Translations under genes and position numbers: made by a program
Notes under the pieces: generated by a model
Seen by the model: only the letters and a program-made list of their open reading frames with translations
Told to the model about the DNA's origin: nothing
Databases searched by the model: none
Part shown: in pieces, positions 23,754 to 32,573 of the stretch
Layout: each line of letters starts with the position of its first letter
How positions within the stretch are numbered: the first letter of the stretch is position 1
DNA from: Actinomycetota bacterium
GTDB taxonomy: Bacteria > Actinomycetota > Thermoleophilia > RBG-16-64-13
NCBI GenBank assembly: GCA_018830645.1
Contig: JAHJSA010000013.1
Coordinates: 124,001-188,000, forward strand
DNA length: 64,000 nucleotides
Direction: 5' to 3'

Positions 23754-23771
23754 CTGGTCGTACAACTAGAA

Positions 23772-23807
23772 ACGCCGCGGACGGTCCCTGGGGACCGTCC
23801 GCGGCGT
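23772..23807 (-). terminator. trp leader hairpin A, candidate attenuator terminator
   Basis: A perfect 16-bp GC-rich stem (ACGCCGCGGACGGTCC with its complement) closes a 4-nt loop. In the trpE direction UUUCUAGUUGU follows, a weak U-tract. The hairpin begins 33 nt after the trpL stop codon. It is the best candidate for the terminator controlled by translation of the Trp codons. Confidence 0.6.
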
Positions 23808-23839
23808 CTAAGTTCCTATGTCAAGAAACGTGCCGGCGC

Positions 23840-23926
23840 TCAGCCCCGTGTATCAGGCCAGCGCCACCACGAGCCCAGCGAGTTATCGCGGGTGTGGGCG
23901 ACGAGTGTTCGATCGACGGCAGTCAT
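23840..23926 (-). CDS. trpL: trp operon leader peptide
   Basis: A 28-codon frame from ATG 23926 ends with ...GSWWRWPDTRG, giving three Trp codons in four positions. It lies 150 bp before trpE. A cluster of Trp codons in a short leader frame, followed by strong hairpins, is the classical attenuation arrangement: when charged tRNA-Trp is scarce the ribosome stalls and the terminator does not form. Bases of the Trp-codon region (GTGGCGCT) can pair with AGCGCC/GGCAC just behind the stop codon, which would be the stem 1:2 structure. The exact antiterminator pairing is not resolved. Confidence 0.85.
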   Translation of the reverse strand: MTAVDRTLVAHTRDNSLGSWWRWPDTRG

Positions 23927-24101
23927 GAAAACCACTCTACCACGGCCCGGTCGCCCGTGCCAGGTATTGAACGGCGGCGATGCTCTGCCGGTCGGCGGGT
24001 CGATGCGGAATCCAGGGCGCCGCGTAGGGCGCACGGGGGGCCCATCGTGGCGCCCCGCCGCGTGCAGCGTTCCGTCCCAGTGCCGGCGCCCCGAACGGCT
24101 C

Positions 24102-25355
24102 CTACCGTCTGCGCCCGGAGCGCCCCGCGCCGCCCTGCCGGCTTCGGTGACGGTTGCCGCCACCACTACCGCCGCCGTAACCACCGCCACTGCCTTTCGG
24201 CCCGCGCACCTGCCGGGCCGGGTCGGGCACCACGCGCGCGCCGTAGGCGAAGCCTTCCAGGTCGTGGCAGGGGATGGTCATGCCCAGAGCCTGCTCGATC
24301 TCGGCCAGCCGTTCGAGTTCTTCGATCGCCAGGAAGCTCACGGCGCTGCCTTCGGCGCCCGCGCGCGCGGTACGGCCGATGCGGTGCACGTAGTCCTCTG
24401 GGGTGTTCGGCATGTCGTAGTTCACCACGTGGCTGATGTTGTCCACGTCGATGCCGCGGGCGACCACGTCGGTGGCCACCAGGATGTGCGACTGACCCGC
24501 GCGGAACGCGCCGAGAGCCCGCTGGCGCTGAGCTTGTGAGCGCCCGCCATGGATGGCGGCGCTGCCCAGGCCGTGCTTCTCGAGCTGTCGGCTCAACTTG
24601 TCGGCCCCGTGCTTGGTGCGGGTGAACACCAGGGTGCGCCGGTGACCGCCGCCCTGGAGCAGTCGAACGAGGAGCTCGGTCTTCTGATGCCGCCCTACGG
24701 GATAGACGGTCTGATCGACCTGCTCCACAGGCGTGGTGACGGGCGATGTCTCCACGCGCACCGGATCGTGCAGGGTGGACTGCACCACTCTCAGCACTTC
24801 AGCCGACATGGTGGCGGAGAACAGCAGGTTCTGGCGCTTCGCGGGCAGCAGGCCGAGGATGCGGCTGACGTCGGGCCAGAAGCCCATGTCGAGCATGCGG
24901 TCGGCTTCGTCGAGCACGAGGGTCTCGACACGCGAGAGGTCGAGGATGCGTCGCGAATGGATATCGAGCAGCCTGCCGGGGCACGCCACCACGATGTCCA
25001 CGCCGCGTCGCACGCGGTCGATCTGAGGGTACATGCCCACTCCGCCGATGATGACGGCCGTGCGGTGCCGCGTGTGCTTTGCAGCGGTGCGGATCACCTC
25101 GTCGATCTGGAGCGCCAGTTCGCGGGTGGGGGTGACGATCAAAGCGCGCACGCCCTGCTTGATCGGGGTGCGCTGCAGCATTGGCAGCACGAATGCGGCG
25201 GTCTTGCCGGTGCCGGTCTGGGCGGCTCCCACTACGTCGGACCCGCGGAGGATGTGGGGGATGGCCTCTCGTTGGATAGCCGTGGGCTCGGTGTATCCCA
25301 TGGCGGCCACGCCCTGGAGCAGGCGCGGCTCGAGGCCGAGTGATTCAAATGACAT
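24102..25355 (-). CDS. DEAD-box ATP-dependent RNA helicase (RhlE-like)
   Basis: The 417-residue protein carries the Q motif (GYTEPTAIQ), motif I AQTGTGKT, Ib TPTRELALQ, II DEAD, III SAT, V VATDVVARGID and VI HRIGRTARAG. The C-terminus is a short Gly/Arg-rich tail (about 390-417) that probably binds RNA. ATG 25355 follows AGGAGAG. The family remodels ribosome assembly intermediates and structured mRNA, often in the cold. Another Gly-rich RNA-binding protein is encoded at 60152. Confidence 0.93.
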   Translation of the reverse strand: MSFESLGLEPRLLQGVAAMGYTEPTAIQREAIPHILRGSDVVGAAQTGTGKTAAFVLPMLQRTPIKQGVRALIVTPTRELALQIDEVIRTAAKHTRHRTAVIIGGVGMYPQIDRVRRGVDIVVACPGRLLDIHSRRILDLSRVETLVLDEADRMLDMGFWPDVSRILGLLPAKRQNLLFSATMSAEVLRVVQSTLHDPVRVETSPVTTPVEQVDQTVYPVGRHQKTELLVRLLQGGGHRRTLVFTRTKHGADKLSRQLEKHGLGSAAIHGGRSQAQRQRALGAFRAGQSHILVATDVVARGIDVDNISHVVNYDMPNTPEDYVHRIGRTARAGAEGSAVSFLAIEELERLAEIEQALGMTIPCHDLEGFAYGARVVPDPARQVRGPKGSGGGYGGGSGGGNRHRSRQGGAGRSGRRR

Positions 25356-25568
25356 GTCTCTCCTGTACTGTGCGCCGCTGGTGGGTCGCACTGCGTTGTA
25401 GACGCAGTGGTCCGGGATGGCGGCATTTTGGGCAGCACAGGACGACCGAGTCTTGAATGGATACCGAAGGAGTGTAGCACAGGGCCGCCGAGCCCATCGT
25501 CGGTGCGTCCGGAGCCGCCTCACTCTTCGGGCGGCTTCCTTCGTGTACTCCGAAGCCCATTCGGGAAG

Positions 25569-26921
25569 ATGACATCGATGGATGCACCTTCAACCCCAGA
25601 CGTCGAGGCCTCTTCAGGCGACGGATCGACCTCATCCGATGGCTACACTCCGCGGCGGGTGGTCGTGGCCTACCTCATGGTCTCGACACTCTTCACCCTC
25701 GCGTCGGCGTTGATCTGGCCCATCAACTCCATCTTCCTGCTTCGCGAAGGCGGGCTGACGCTGCTCGGGGTCATGGTGGTGAATGCGGTGTTCACCTTGG
25801 GCTCGATGGTCTTCGAGGTGCCCACGGGAGTCGTCGCCGACACGGTCGGCAGGAAGGCGTCCCTGCTCATGGGGATGTTCACGCTCGTGGTCTCCACACT
25901 GCTCTACGTCGCGACCCCGCGCTGGGGCATCGGGATATGGGGGTTCATCGGCGCCAGCGTGATCCTGGGGATCGGGTTCACCTTCCAGACCGGGGCCCTC
26001 GAGGCGTGGCTCGTGGACGCCCTCGACGCCACCGGCTGGGACTCGCCGAAGGAACGCGTGTTCGCCTGGGGTCAGATGGCATCGGGCGGGGGCATGCTGA
26101 CAGGTTCGTTGTTGGGGGGCCTGCTGGCGCAGGTGGGCCTATCGATGCCCTACATAGTCAGGGCGGTCTTGCTCACCGTCGCGTTCGTCGCAGTGGCGGT
26201 GCTCATGCGCGATCTCGGCTTCCAGGCGCGTTCGCTGCGGCTCGCCACGTTCGGGGCCGAGACGCGGCGCATCTTCGACGCTGGGGTCACTTTCGGCTGG
26301 CGCAGCCCGGTGGTGCGTCCGCTGCTCTGGAGTTCGGCGGCGGCCGGGGTGTTCTTCATGTTCGCCTGGTATGCCTGGCAGCCGTACATCCTCGAACTGC
26401 TCGCCCGAGACTACGTGTGGTTGCTGGGAGTGGTGACGGCCGCCTTCTCGCTCGCCGGGATAGTGGGCAACTCGCTGGTGGGGCGCATCATGGGGAATGG
26501 CGCGGGTCGACGGGACTCCTGGAGAGTCCTGGCGTTCTGCGGATGGATGTATCTGGCGCTTTCCGTGGGTATCGCAGCCGTAGGGCTGTCCGGGGTCGCA
26601 CCCGGGTTGGCGCCGGCAGGTATCGCCATCGCCCTCTGGTTGACGTTCGGATTGGTGTTCGGCATATCGGGGCCGGTGCGCATGGCTTACATCAACACCC
26701 ACATCCCGTCCGCTCAGCGTGCGACGGTGCTGTCGCTCGACGCCTTCTTCGCCGATGGAGGCGGAGCCGCGGGGCAGCCCGCGCTCGGCTGGTTGTCGGA
26801 GCGGGCGACCATACCCATCGCGTGGGTCACCGGAGCGCTGTTCCTCGTGGCCCCTCCGCTGCTCTACCGGGCGTCGGGGAAGGCGGCCGAGCGTGCGGAG
26901 AAGAGCTCACCCACCCCTTGA
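25569..26921 (+). CDS. major facilitator superfamily transporter
   Basis: The 450-residue protein has a polar N-terminal stretch of about 28 residues followed by about 12 hydrophobic segments. The MFS loop motif between helices 2 and 3 is visible as DTVGRKASL. It resembles drug or metabolite efflux carriers; substrate is unknown. ATG 25569 is chosen, with ATG 25578 as alternative. It diverges from the RNA helicase across 213 bp and converges on the pirin gene with 7 bp between. Confidence 0.85.
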   Translation: MTSMDAPSTPDVEASSGDGSTSSDGYTPRRVVVAYLMVSTLFTLASALIWPINSIFLLREGGLTLLGVMVVNAVFTLGSMVFEVPTGVVADTVGRKASLLMGMFTLVVSTLLYVATPRWGIGIWGFIGASVILGIGFTFQTGALEAWLVDALDATGWDSPKERVFAWGQMASGGGMLTGSLLGGLLAQVGLSMPYIVRAVLLTVAFVAVAVLMRDLGFQARSLRLATFGAETRRIFDAGVTFGWRSPVVRPLLWSSAAAGVFFMFAWYAWQPYILELLARDYVWLLGVVTAAFSLAGIVGNSLVGRIMGNGAGRRDSWRVLAFCGWMYLALSVGIAAVGLSGVAPGLAPAGIAIALWLTFGLVFGISGPVRMAYINTHIPSAQRATVLSLDAFFADGGGAAGQPALGWLSERATIPIAWVTGALFLVAPPLLYRASGKAAERAEKSSPTP

Positions 26922-26928
26922 ACTGAGC

Positions 26929-27840
26929 TCACTCGCCTCGTGGACTGAGCTCACCCCCTCGTGAACCGTGGCGGGCGAAGGTGCCGTCCCGATAGTCGCG
27001 GAAGGCCGTGCGCAACTCTTCGTCGGTGTTCATGACGATCGGGCCCTGCCACGCGATCGGCTCGTGGAGTGGGCGACCCGAGACCAGGAGGAACCGGGCC
27101 TCGCCTCCCCGCGCGACGCCGTCGGCATCGGCGCTTCGGGCCACGACCGTGTCGCCGTCGGTGAACAGGGCCGTGGAGAGAGCGGGCACGCGTGTGCCGC
27201 CGTCTTCCTCTCCGAAGAACACGTCGCCCGACACCACGTAGGCGAACACCGTGTGGCCGGGCGTGGTGGGGTGCAACCATGCGCCGTCGCTCATGAGGGT
27301 CACGTCGAGGTACTCGGGCTCGATAACCACCTCGCGCACCGGACCCTCGACGTCTCCTACCCGACCGGCCACGATGCGCACCTTGGCCACCCCGTCTTCG
27401 ACCACCGGCATGTCGCAGGCGTCCACGCCGCGATAGCGGGCATCCATCATCTTGCTGACGGCCGGGAGGTTCGCCCAGAGCTGGAAACCGCCCATGCGGC
27501 CGCTCTGCTCGCCCGCGGGCATCTCTTGGTGGATCACGCCGCTCCCGGCGGTCATCCATTGGACGTCGCCCGCGCCGATGACGCCCCGGTTGCCCATGGA
27601 GTCTCCGTGCTCGCACGAGCCCTCGATCATGTAGGTGATGGTCTCCATGCCTCGGTGCGGGTGCCAGGGGAAACCCGCCTCGTAGTCGGCCGGGGTCTCG
27701 CCACGGAAGTCGTCGAGCATGAGGAAGGGGTCGAAGCGCGGCACCTCGGCGTGGCCGAACGCCCGCCGCAGCCGCACTCCGGCGCCTTCCAGCGTGGGCC
27801 TACTCTGGAACACTTCTTCGATGTGTCGGGTAGCGGACAT
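26929..27840 (-). CDS. pirin-family bicupin protein
   Basis: The 303-residue protein has the pirin metal site: HPHRGMETITY (two histidines near 56-58) and HQEMP (His and Glu near 101-103), plus PFLMLDDF at about 39-46. Bacterial pirins act as quercetin dioxygenases or as redox modulators of other enzymes. The C-terminal tail after about 285 carries a short tandem duplication (RGGELSPRGE), encoded by repeats of GTGAGCTCAGTC. ATG 27840 follows GGAGA. Confidence 0.9.
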   Translation of the reverse strand: MSATRHIEEVFQSRPTLEGAGVRLRRAFGHAEVPRFDPFLMLDDFRGETPADYEAGFPWHPHRGMETITYMIEGSCEHGDSMGNRGVIGAGDVQWMTAGSGVIHQEMPAGEQSGRMGGFQLWANLPAVSKMMDARYRGVDACDMPVVEDGVAKVRIVAGRVGDVEGPVREVVIEPEYLDVTLMSDGAWLHPTTPGHTVFAYVVSGDVFFGEEDGGTRVPALSTALFTDGDTVVARSADADGVARGGEARFLLVSGRPLHEPIAWQGPIVMNTDEELRTAFRDYRDGTFARHGSRGGELSPRGE

Positions 27841-28072
27841 GTTGTATTCTCCAATCGCCGGGGGTGGCGCAGTCAGATCGGCCAGAGTCGCGGCGTGGTG
27901 GCTTCTCCTTCGACTCGTATCTACCCTCTGTGGCACCTAGGGAAGCGCCCGCCGCGTAGCATGACGTGCTAGCATCTTGCGCAGCCCGGCGCGGGGCGCG
28001 TTGGCGATGGGGGTGCCCTGGGCTCCAATGGTCGCCGCTGAGAGGCTCGCGGCGATCGATACGGGAGGACTG

Positions 28073-28729
28073 GTGGCCGTTCCGTCGGACGAGATCTCGA
28101 GCAGACGCCCCTACACCCTCGGTGAGGAGATCGCCAACAGCGTGACCCACGGCCTCGGGCTTGGCTTGAGTGCGGCCGCGCTCGCGCTCCTGATCGTGTT
28201 CGCGGTCGATGGCGGCGGCGGTGTGAAGCTTGCGAGCGCCATCGTCTATGGCACGACTCTCGTGCTCTGTTTCATGGCCTCCACCTTGTACCACAGCTTC
28301 CCCCAACCCAAGGTGAAGCACGTCTTCAAGGTGCTCGATCACGCCGGCATCTATCTGCTGATCGCGGGCACATACACGCCGTTCATGTTGGTGGCGCTGC
28401 GCGGGCAGGGGTGGTGGATGTTCGTGCTCGTGTGGAGCCTGGCCGTCATCGGGATCGCGACCGAGGCGTTCTGGGTCTACCGGCCCCGGTGGGTGTCTGC
28501 GGCGGCGTACCTCGGGATGGGATGGATCGCGGTCGCTGCCCTCGGCCCTTTGCGGGACGCGCTTGCCCCGGCCGGCGTCTGGCTCCTGGCCGCGGGCGGC
28601 CTCGCGTACACGTTCGGTACGATCTTCTACGTGCTGAAGCGAGTGCCCTACATGCATGCCGTGTGGCATCTGTTCGTGCTGGGCGGCGCGGCGTGCCACT
28701 TCCTCGCTGTCGCGCTCTTCGTGTTCTGA
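28073..28729 (+). CDS. hemolysin III / PAQR-family membrane protein
   Basis: This is about 218 residues with seven hydrophobic segments. The family motifs are EEIANSVTHGLG near the start, STLYHS, DHAGIYLLIAGTYTP and the C-terminal HAVWHLFVLGGAACHF, whose histidines are the presumed zinc site. GTG 28073 is preferred because GGGAGG lies just before it and the product has the usual length; an upstream in-frame ATG at 28028 remains possible. Bacterial members have been linked to membrane fluidity and hydrolase activity; the role here is unknown. Confidence 0.87.
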   Translation: MAVPSDEISSRRPYTLGEEIANSVTHGLGLGLSAAALALLIVFAVDGGGGVKLASAIVYGTTLVLCFMASTLYHSFPQPKVKHVFKVLDHAGIYLLIAGTYTPFMLVALRGQGWWMFVLVWSLAVIGIATEAFWVYRPRWVSAAAYLGMGWIAVAALGPLRDALAPAGVWLLAAGGLAYTFGTIFYVLKRVPYMHAVWHLFVLGGAACHFLAVALFVF

Positions 28730-28747
28730 TGGGAACTAGCGCGAACC

Positions 28748-30208
28748 CTAGCCGAGGAACCTCCGCCTGAGCGCCGCCCGCAGGATCAGATCGGTGAGCT
28801 GGGTCTGCTCTCCGCGATCCAGCGCCTCACGTATGCGGCGCACGATCTCGAGGTGCTCGGCATCCGGTTCCCAGGAGTAGCCGGCGTTCAGGATGGCGGC
28901 GCGCAGTTCGGGCGTCAACAGCGGGCTCTTTGGGTCGGCATAGGTGAGGGCGTCGGCGATCTTCGCGTCGAACGAGGAGTGCACTTCTCGCACGAAAGCC
29001 AGGTCGCCCGCCTCGAGCGCTTCGAGCGCCAGAAGCTCGGGGGGTAGCCCTGCCGAGTACATCGCGCAGGTGAACGAGATGGCGCGGGGGAGGGTGACCC
29101 CCTCTATCTGGCGGGCGTAGCCGAAGAGCCCCACGTGGAGTTTACGGGCGCGCCGCGACGGCACGAACCGGGCGAGGAAGTTCACGGTGTCTGTGAGATC
29201 GAGGAGTTGACGTCGATAGAGCTCGCTGTAGCGCTCCATGATCGGGGTGGCGCGTTCGACGTCGATGGGCACGGCCGGGCCGATCTCCCTCCGCTCCAGG
29301 TAGTCGATGGCCGGGCGCACCTCGTCGGCCGGGTAGTCGTACTTGAAGGCCGACTGGATGGTGAACGTGACGCAGCTCGGGTACTCGGCGCCCACGCGTT
29401 CGACCGTGCGGGGAGTGAGCCCGCCGCGGAAGGGGGCCGAGCCCATCCCCAGTATGGGGTGCAGGCGCACGCCGCGTCTCTCGGCGAGCCGGTCCAGATT
29501 CCACAAGGCGATCTTGTTCGAAAGTGCCGCTGTCACCAGGCCGTAGTTCATGGCGGTGTCCGAGCGGGCGAGGAACACTCGCTGGTCGGTGACGTCCTTG
29601 TCGGCCAGGTACTCCTCGACCACGTCGGCGGCGGCCAACATACTCTCCAGATCTTCGAACAGGGGGATCACCTGGATGCGCTCGGGGCGGAACTCGCCGA
29701 TCCATTCGGCGATGGTGAGGTCGTCGTCGCGGAAGCGCAGGTTCTGGCGCCCGACGATGAAGTCGGCGTAGTACCGATAGATGCGGTCGATGCAGCGGGC
29801 GGAGGTCGTCATAGGGAGGATGACCTCGAAGATGGGGCTCACGTCGTCGTCGTAGAAGAGGCGTGCCGCGTCGTACGAGCGTGGGATTGACTCCAGCGTC
29901 TCGAGGAGGATCTTGGCTTCAGCCGTTTCGACGGTGGGGTTGGGCACGCGCAACGTCAGACGCACGTCTTCTCCGAGTCGGTTGTCGCGGAAGTACTGCT
30001 CGTAGTTCGTGAGCAGCTTCTTGACGACGAAGGTGTCGATCTCCTTGCCTTCGCAGTCCCACATCTGCTCGTCGCATCCGAGGTGTGAGTAGGCGTAGTA
30101 GGCCTCGCGGATCTCGTCTTCGCCGGCGAGGACCGGCGACGCCGCGAAGAAGGGCACCGAGGCGTTGTCGGGGTGCTGGGTGCTCATGCAGCGGGGGATG
30201 CTGTTCAA
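28748..30208 (-). CDS. ppcA: phosphoenolpyruvate carboxylase, archaeal type
   Basis: The 486-residue protein begins with the diagnostic MSTQHPDN motif at residues 8-15. It is about half the size of the common bacterial enzyme, and has LARSDTAMNYG and MGSAPFRGG, typical of the archaeal-type family. It fixes bicarbonate onto phosphoenolpyruvate to give oxaloacetate for the citric acid cycle. Archaeal-type PEP carboxylase is rare in bacteria. It is transcribed from a good promoter at 30331-30359 with a leader of about 115 nt, in which I see no recognised riboswitch. Confidence 0.92.
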   Translation of the reverse strand: MNSIPRCMSTQHPDNASVPFFAASPVLAGEDEIREAYYAYSHLGCDEQMWDCEGKEIDTFVVKKLLTNYEQYFRDNRLGEDVRLTLRVPNPTVETAEAKILLETLESIPRSYDAARLFYDDDVSPIFEVILPMTTSARCIDRIYRYYADFIVGRQNLRFRDDDLTIAEWIGEFRPERIQVIPLFEDLESMLAAADVVEEYLADKDVTDQRVFLARSDTAMNYGLVTAALSNKIALWNLDRLAERRGVRLHPILGMGSAPFRGGLTPRTVERVGAEYPSCVTFTIQSAFKYDYPADEVRPAIDYLERREIGPAVPIDVERATPIMERYSELYRRQLLDLTDTVNFLARFVPSRRARKLHVGLFGYARQIEGVTLPRAISFTCAMYSAGLPPELLALEALEAGDLAFVREVHSSFDAKIADALTYADPKSPLLTPELRAAILNAGYSWEPDAEHLEIVRRIREALDRGEQTQLTDLILRAALRRRFLG

Positions 30209-30330
30209 CTGACTACCTCCATGGGGTGCTCGGGGCCCGTGAGTGGATCGGAGGACAACCGCGGGCTTCGAGGGCTGCGCGATGCGAGCCTGGCCGGACG
30301 CTGTCGCCCGTGACCTTCGGCGTTACAGGG

Positions 30331-30359
30331 ACAATAGAGCTACCGGGGTGGCGTGTCAA
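30331..30359 (-). promoter_or_regulatory. sigma-70-type promoter of ppcA
   Basis: On the minus strand a perfect -35 TTGACA (30359-30354), 17-bp spacer and -10 TATTGT (30336-30331) predict transcription start near 30324, about 115 nt before ppcA. Confidence 0.65.
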
Positions 30360-30455
30360 AGCGCGTGCCGTGCGTGCCGGGGGCGGTCGCTGTGCGTGCC
30401 GAGGGCGGTGCTACACTTGCGGCCGCATGTGGACTTTCGGACGCACGTATCCTTC

Positions 30456-31331
30456 ATGACCGTTCTCCGCACGTATGTCTCCCGGCTACGCGATCTCGTG
30501 TCCGCCGGTAAGCCTCGAGTCGTCCTGCTCTTCCTGTTCACCGCGTGGGCGGTATCGGTGCTGTCTTCGGGGCGCCTGTGGTCCGAGCAGACTCCGGCGA
30601 CATTGGTGGGCCTCGGCCTAGCGGTGGGTGGTGCCGGCGCGCTCAACCAGTACCTCGAGCGCGACCGCGATCGGCTGATGGCCCGCACCCGGCTCCGTGC
30701 TCTCCCGCAGGACCGCTTACCCGCGTGGTCTGTGTTGGGTTCGGGTGCCGTCGCGTGCATCTCCGGCGTGGTGCTTCTTGGGGTGGCGGTGCGCCCCCTG
30801 TGCGCCGTTCTTGCCGCTGCGGGCGCCGCCTACTACCTGCTGGTGTACACGATCCTGCTCAAGCCTCACTCCCCGTGGAGCGCTGTGTCCGGCGGGCCGG
30901 CCGGTGTGTTCCCACCCCTGGTAGGCTGGGCTGCAGCGGGCGGCCCCTTCACGCTGGTCACACTCTACGTGTGCGCGCTGGTGTTCCTCTGGTCGCCCGC
31001 GCACTTCTGGGCCCTCGCCGTCGCCCACGGGGACGAGTATGCGGTGGCCGGCATCCCGACCCCGGTTTCCGCATGGGGAAAGGGGTATGCGGGGCTCCTG
31101 GTGCTCCTGTACACGGTTGCTACGGTCGCCGTGTCCTTGCTTCCGGCAGCGGGTGGACACTTCGGCGGCCTCTATCTGGGCGTTGCGGTCGCCGCAGGGG
31201 TGGCTCTCGGCGTGGCGGCCGTCCGAATGTGGCGCACCCCCGTCGCTCCGCGTGCTCGGCTCCTCCACAGAGCGAGCGGGGCGTACCTCGCTGTGATCCT
31301 CGCGGCCATGGTCGTTGACCGCGTGGTTTGA
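30456..31331 (+). CDS. ctaB: protoheme IX farnesyltransferase (heme O synthase), UbiA family
   Basis: The 291-residue membrane protein has about eight hydrophobic segments. The prenyl-diphosphate motif is NQYLERDRDRLMARTRLRAL near residue 68. GGPAGVFPPLVGW and FLWSPAHFWALAVAHGDEY are specific for heme O synthases among UbiA proteins. It attaches a farnesyl group to heme B for heme-copper oxidases. No oxidase genes are nearby. ATG 30456 has no obvious Shine-Dalgarno sequence, so an upstream start such as GTG 30429 cannot be excluded. Confidence 0.88.
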   Translation: MTVLRTYVSRLRDLVSAGKPRVVLLFLFTAWAVSVLSSGRLWSEQTPATLVGLGLAVGGAGALNQYLERDRDRLMARTRLRALPQDRLPAWSVLGSGAVACISGVVLLGVAVRPLCAVLAAAGAAYYLLVYTILLKPHSPWSAVSGGPAGVFPPLVGWAAAGGPFTLVTLYVCALVFLWSPAHFWALAVAHGDEYAVAGIPTPVSAWGKGYAGLLVLLYTVATVAVSLLPAAGGHFGGLYLGVAVAAGVALGVAAVRMWRTPVAPRARLLHRASGAYLAVILAAMVVDRVV

Positions 31332-31446
31332 GTCCAGGTACGGGGTCGGAGTCGTGCGGCGTGGTTCAAGGAATAGCTGCGGGAGGTACGTTCGCAGGAT
31401 GGCGGGATGGCGCAGTACGGCTGGTGGTCGAGGTGGAGGGCGCGCC

Positions 31447-32526
31447 GTGGCAGAAGCGATCACTCTGACGGTCGGCGGACGGGAGGTCCGTCTCGGTCAC
31501 CCGGACAAGGTGCTCTTCCCCGAGCGGGGGTGGACCAAGCTCGATGTGGCCGAGCACTATGTGGCCTGCGCCGGGGGAGCCTTGCGGGGGGTCATCGGCC
31601 GCCCGACGGTGCTGAAGCGGTGGCCGAAAGGCGTCTCCGCGAAGCCCTTCTTCCAGAAGCGGGCGCCCAAACCGAAGGACGGCCCCCTGCACGAGTACGC
31701 CACGGTGCGGTTCCCGTCGGGACGTTTCGCCGATCTTCTCGTGCCTCGCCATGCGGCCGACATCATCTGGATGGCCCACCTCGACTGTCTCGACCTGAAC
31801 CCCTGGCCTGTTCGCGCGGATGACGTCGACCGGCCCGACGAGCTTCGACTCGACCTCGACCCCGAGCCCGATGTGCCGTTCTCGGCGGTGCAGACGGTGG
31901 CGCTCCGCTGCCGTGAGGTGCTCGAGGAGCAAGGTCTGGTGGGGTGGCCGAAGACGTCAGGTTCCAGGGGCATCCACGTGTCGGTGCGCATCGCTCCCGA
32001 CTGGCCCTTCACAGAAGTGCGCCGCGCCGCGCTGGCGCTTGCGCGGGAGGTCGAGCGACGGGAGCCGAAGCTCGCCACCAGCTCGTGGTGGAAGGAAGAG
32101 CGCCTCGGCGTCTTCATCGACTACAACCAGAACGCGCGCGACCGCACGGTGGCGAGTGCATACAGCGTGCGCCCTACGGGGTTCGTCTCCGCCCCGTTGA
32201 CCTGGGACGAAGTGCCCGACGCGGAGGTAGCCGACTTCCCACTCGACACCTTCGCACGTGATCGGTACGCGCGGGTTGGCGACCTCACGGCGGGCATCGA
32301 CGATGCGGTGGGCGATCTGGGGAGTCTACTCGAACTCTCAAAGCGTGACGCCGAGGAGGGTCTGGGCGACGCTCCCTGGCCGCCCCACTTCCCAAAGCAG
32401 CCGGACGAACCCCCGCGCGTGCAGCCCTCGCGCCGTCGCGTGTTGGACGCCGGGGGCTCCGGCGTGGGCGGCGATGATGCGGGATCTAGCGCGGCCGGCG
32501 CCGGTCTGGGGGTGGTCGGGTCGTAG
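31447..32526 (+). CDS. LigD-type end-joining polymerase/primase domain protein
   Basis: The protein of about 359 residues matches the polymerase (archaeo-eukaryotic primase) domain of bacterial LigD: DKVLFPERGWTK near the start, the catalytic acidic pair in LRLDLDPEPD near 135, KTSGSRGIHV near 165 and DYNQNARDRT near 215. It fills gaps and adds nucleotides at double-strand break ends. In LigD it is usually fused to ligase and nuclease domains; here it stands alone and converges on a separate ligase gene. GTG 31447 after GGTGGAGGG is preferred; ATG 31399 is an alternative. The last 50 residues are low-complexity. Confidence 0.88.
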   Translation: MAEAITLTVGGREVRLGHPDKVLFPERGWTKLDVAEHYVACAGGALRGVIGRPTVLKRWPKGVSAKPFFQKRAPKPKDGPLHEYATVRFPSGRFADLLVPRHAADIIWMAHLDCLDLNPWPVRADDVDRPDELRLDLDPEPDVPFSAVQTVALRCREVLEEQGLVGWPKTSGSRGIHVSVRIAPDWPFTEVRRAALALAREVERREPKLATSSWWKEERLGVFIDYNQNARDRTVASAYSVRPTGFVSAPLTWDEVPDAEVADFPLDTFARDRYARVGDLTAGIDDAVGDLGSLLELSKRDAEEGLGDAPWPPHFPKQPDEPPRVQPSRRRVLDAGGSGVGGDDAGSSAAGAGLGVVGS

Positions 32527-32573
32527 GTTGACTCGGGCGATGCACCCGCGCTGGAGGAGGTTCCGACGGCGGG

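Noticed and set aside
23933-23955. TGGCAC-17-TAGAGT as trp promoter
   Set aside because: The -35 match is poor and the start would fall at the trpL ATG, leaving no ribosome binding site.
17990-24101. A hidden trpB gene
   Set aside because: The trpE-G-D-C-FA genes overlap or abut, leaving no space; no PLP-dependent TrpB motifs were found in either strand here.
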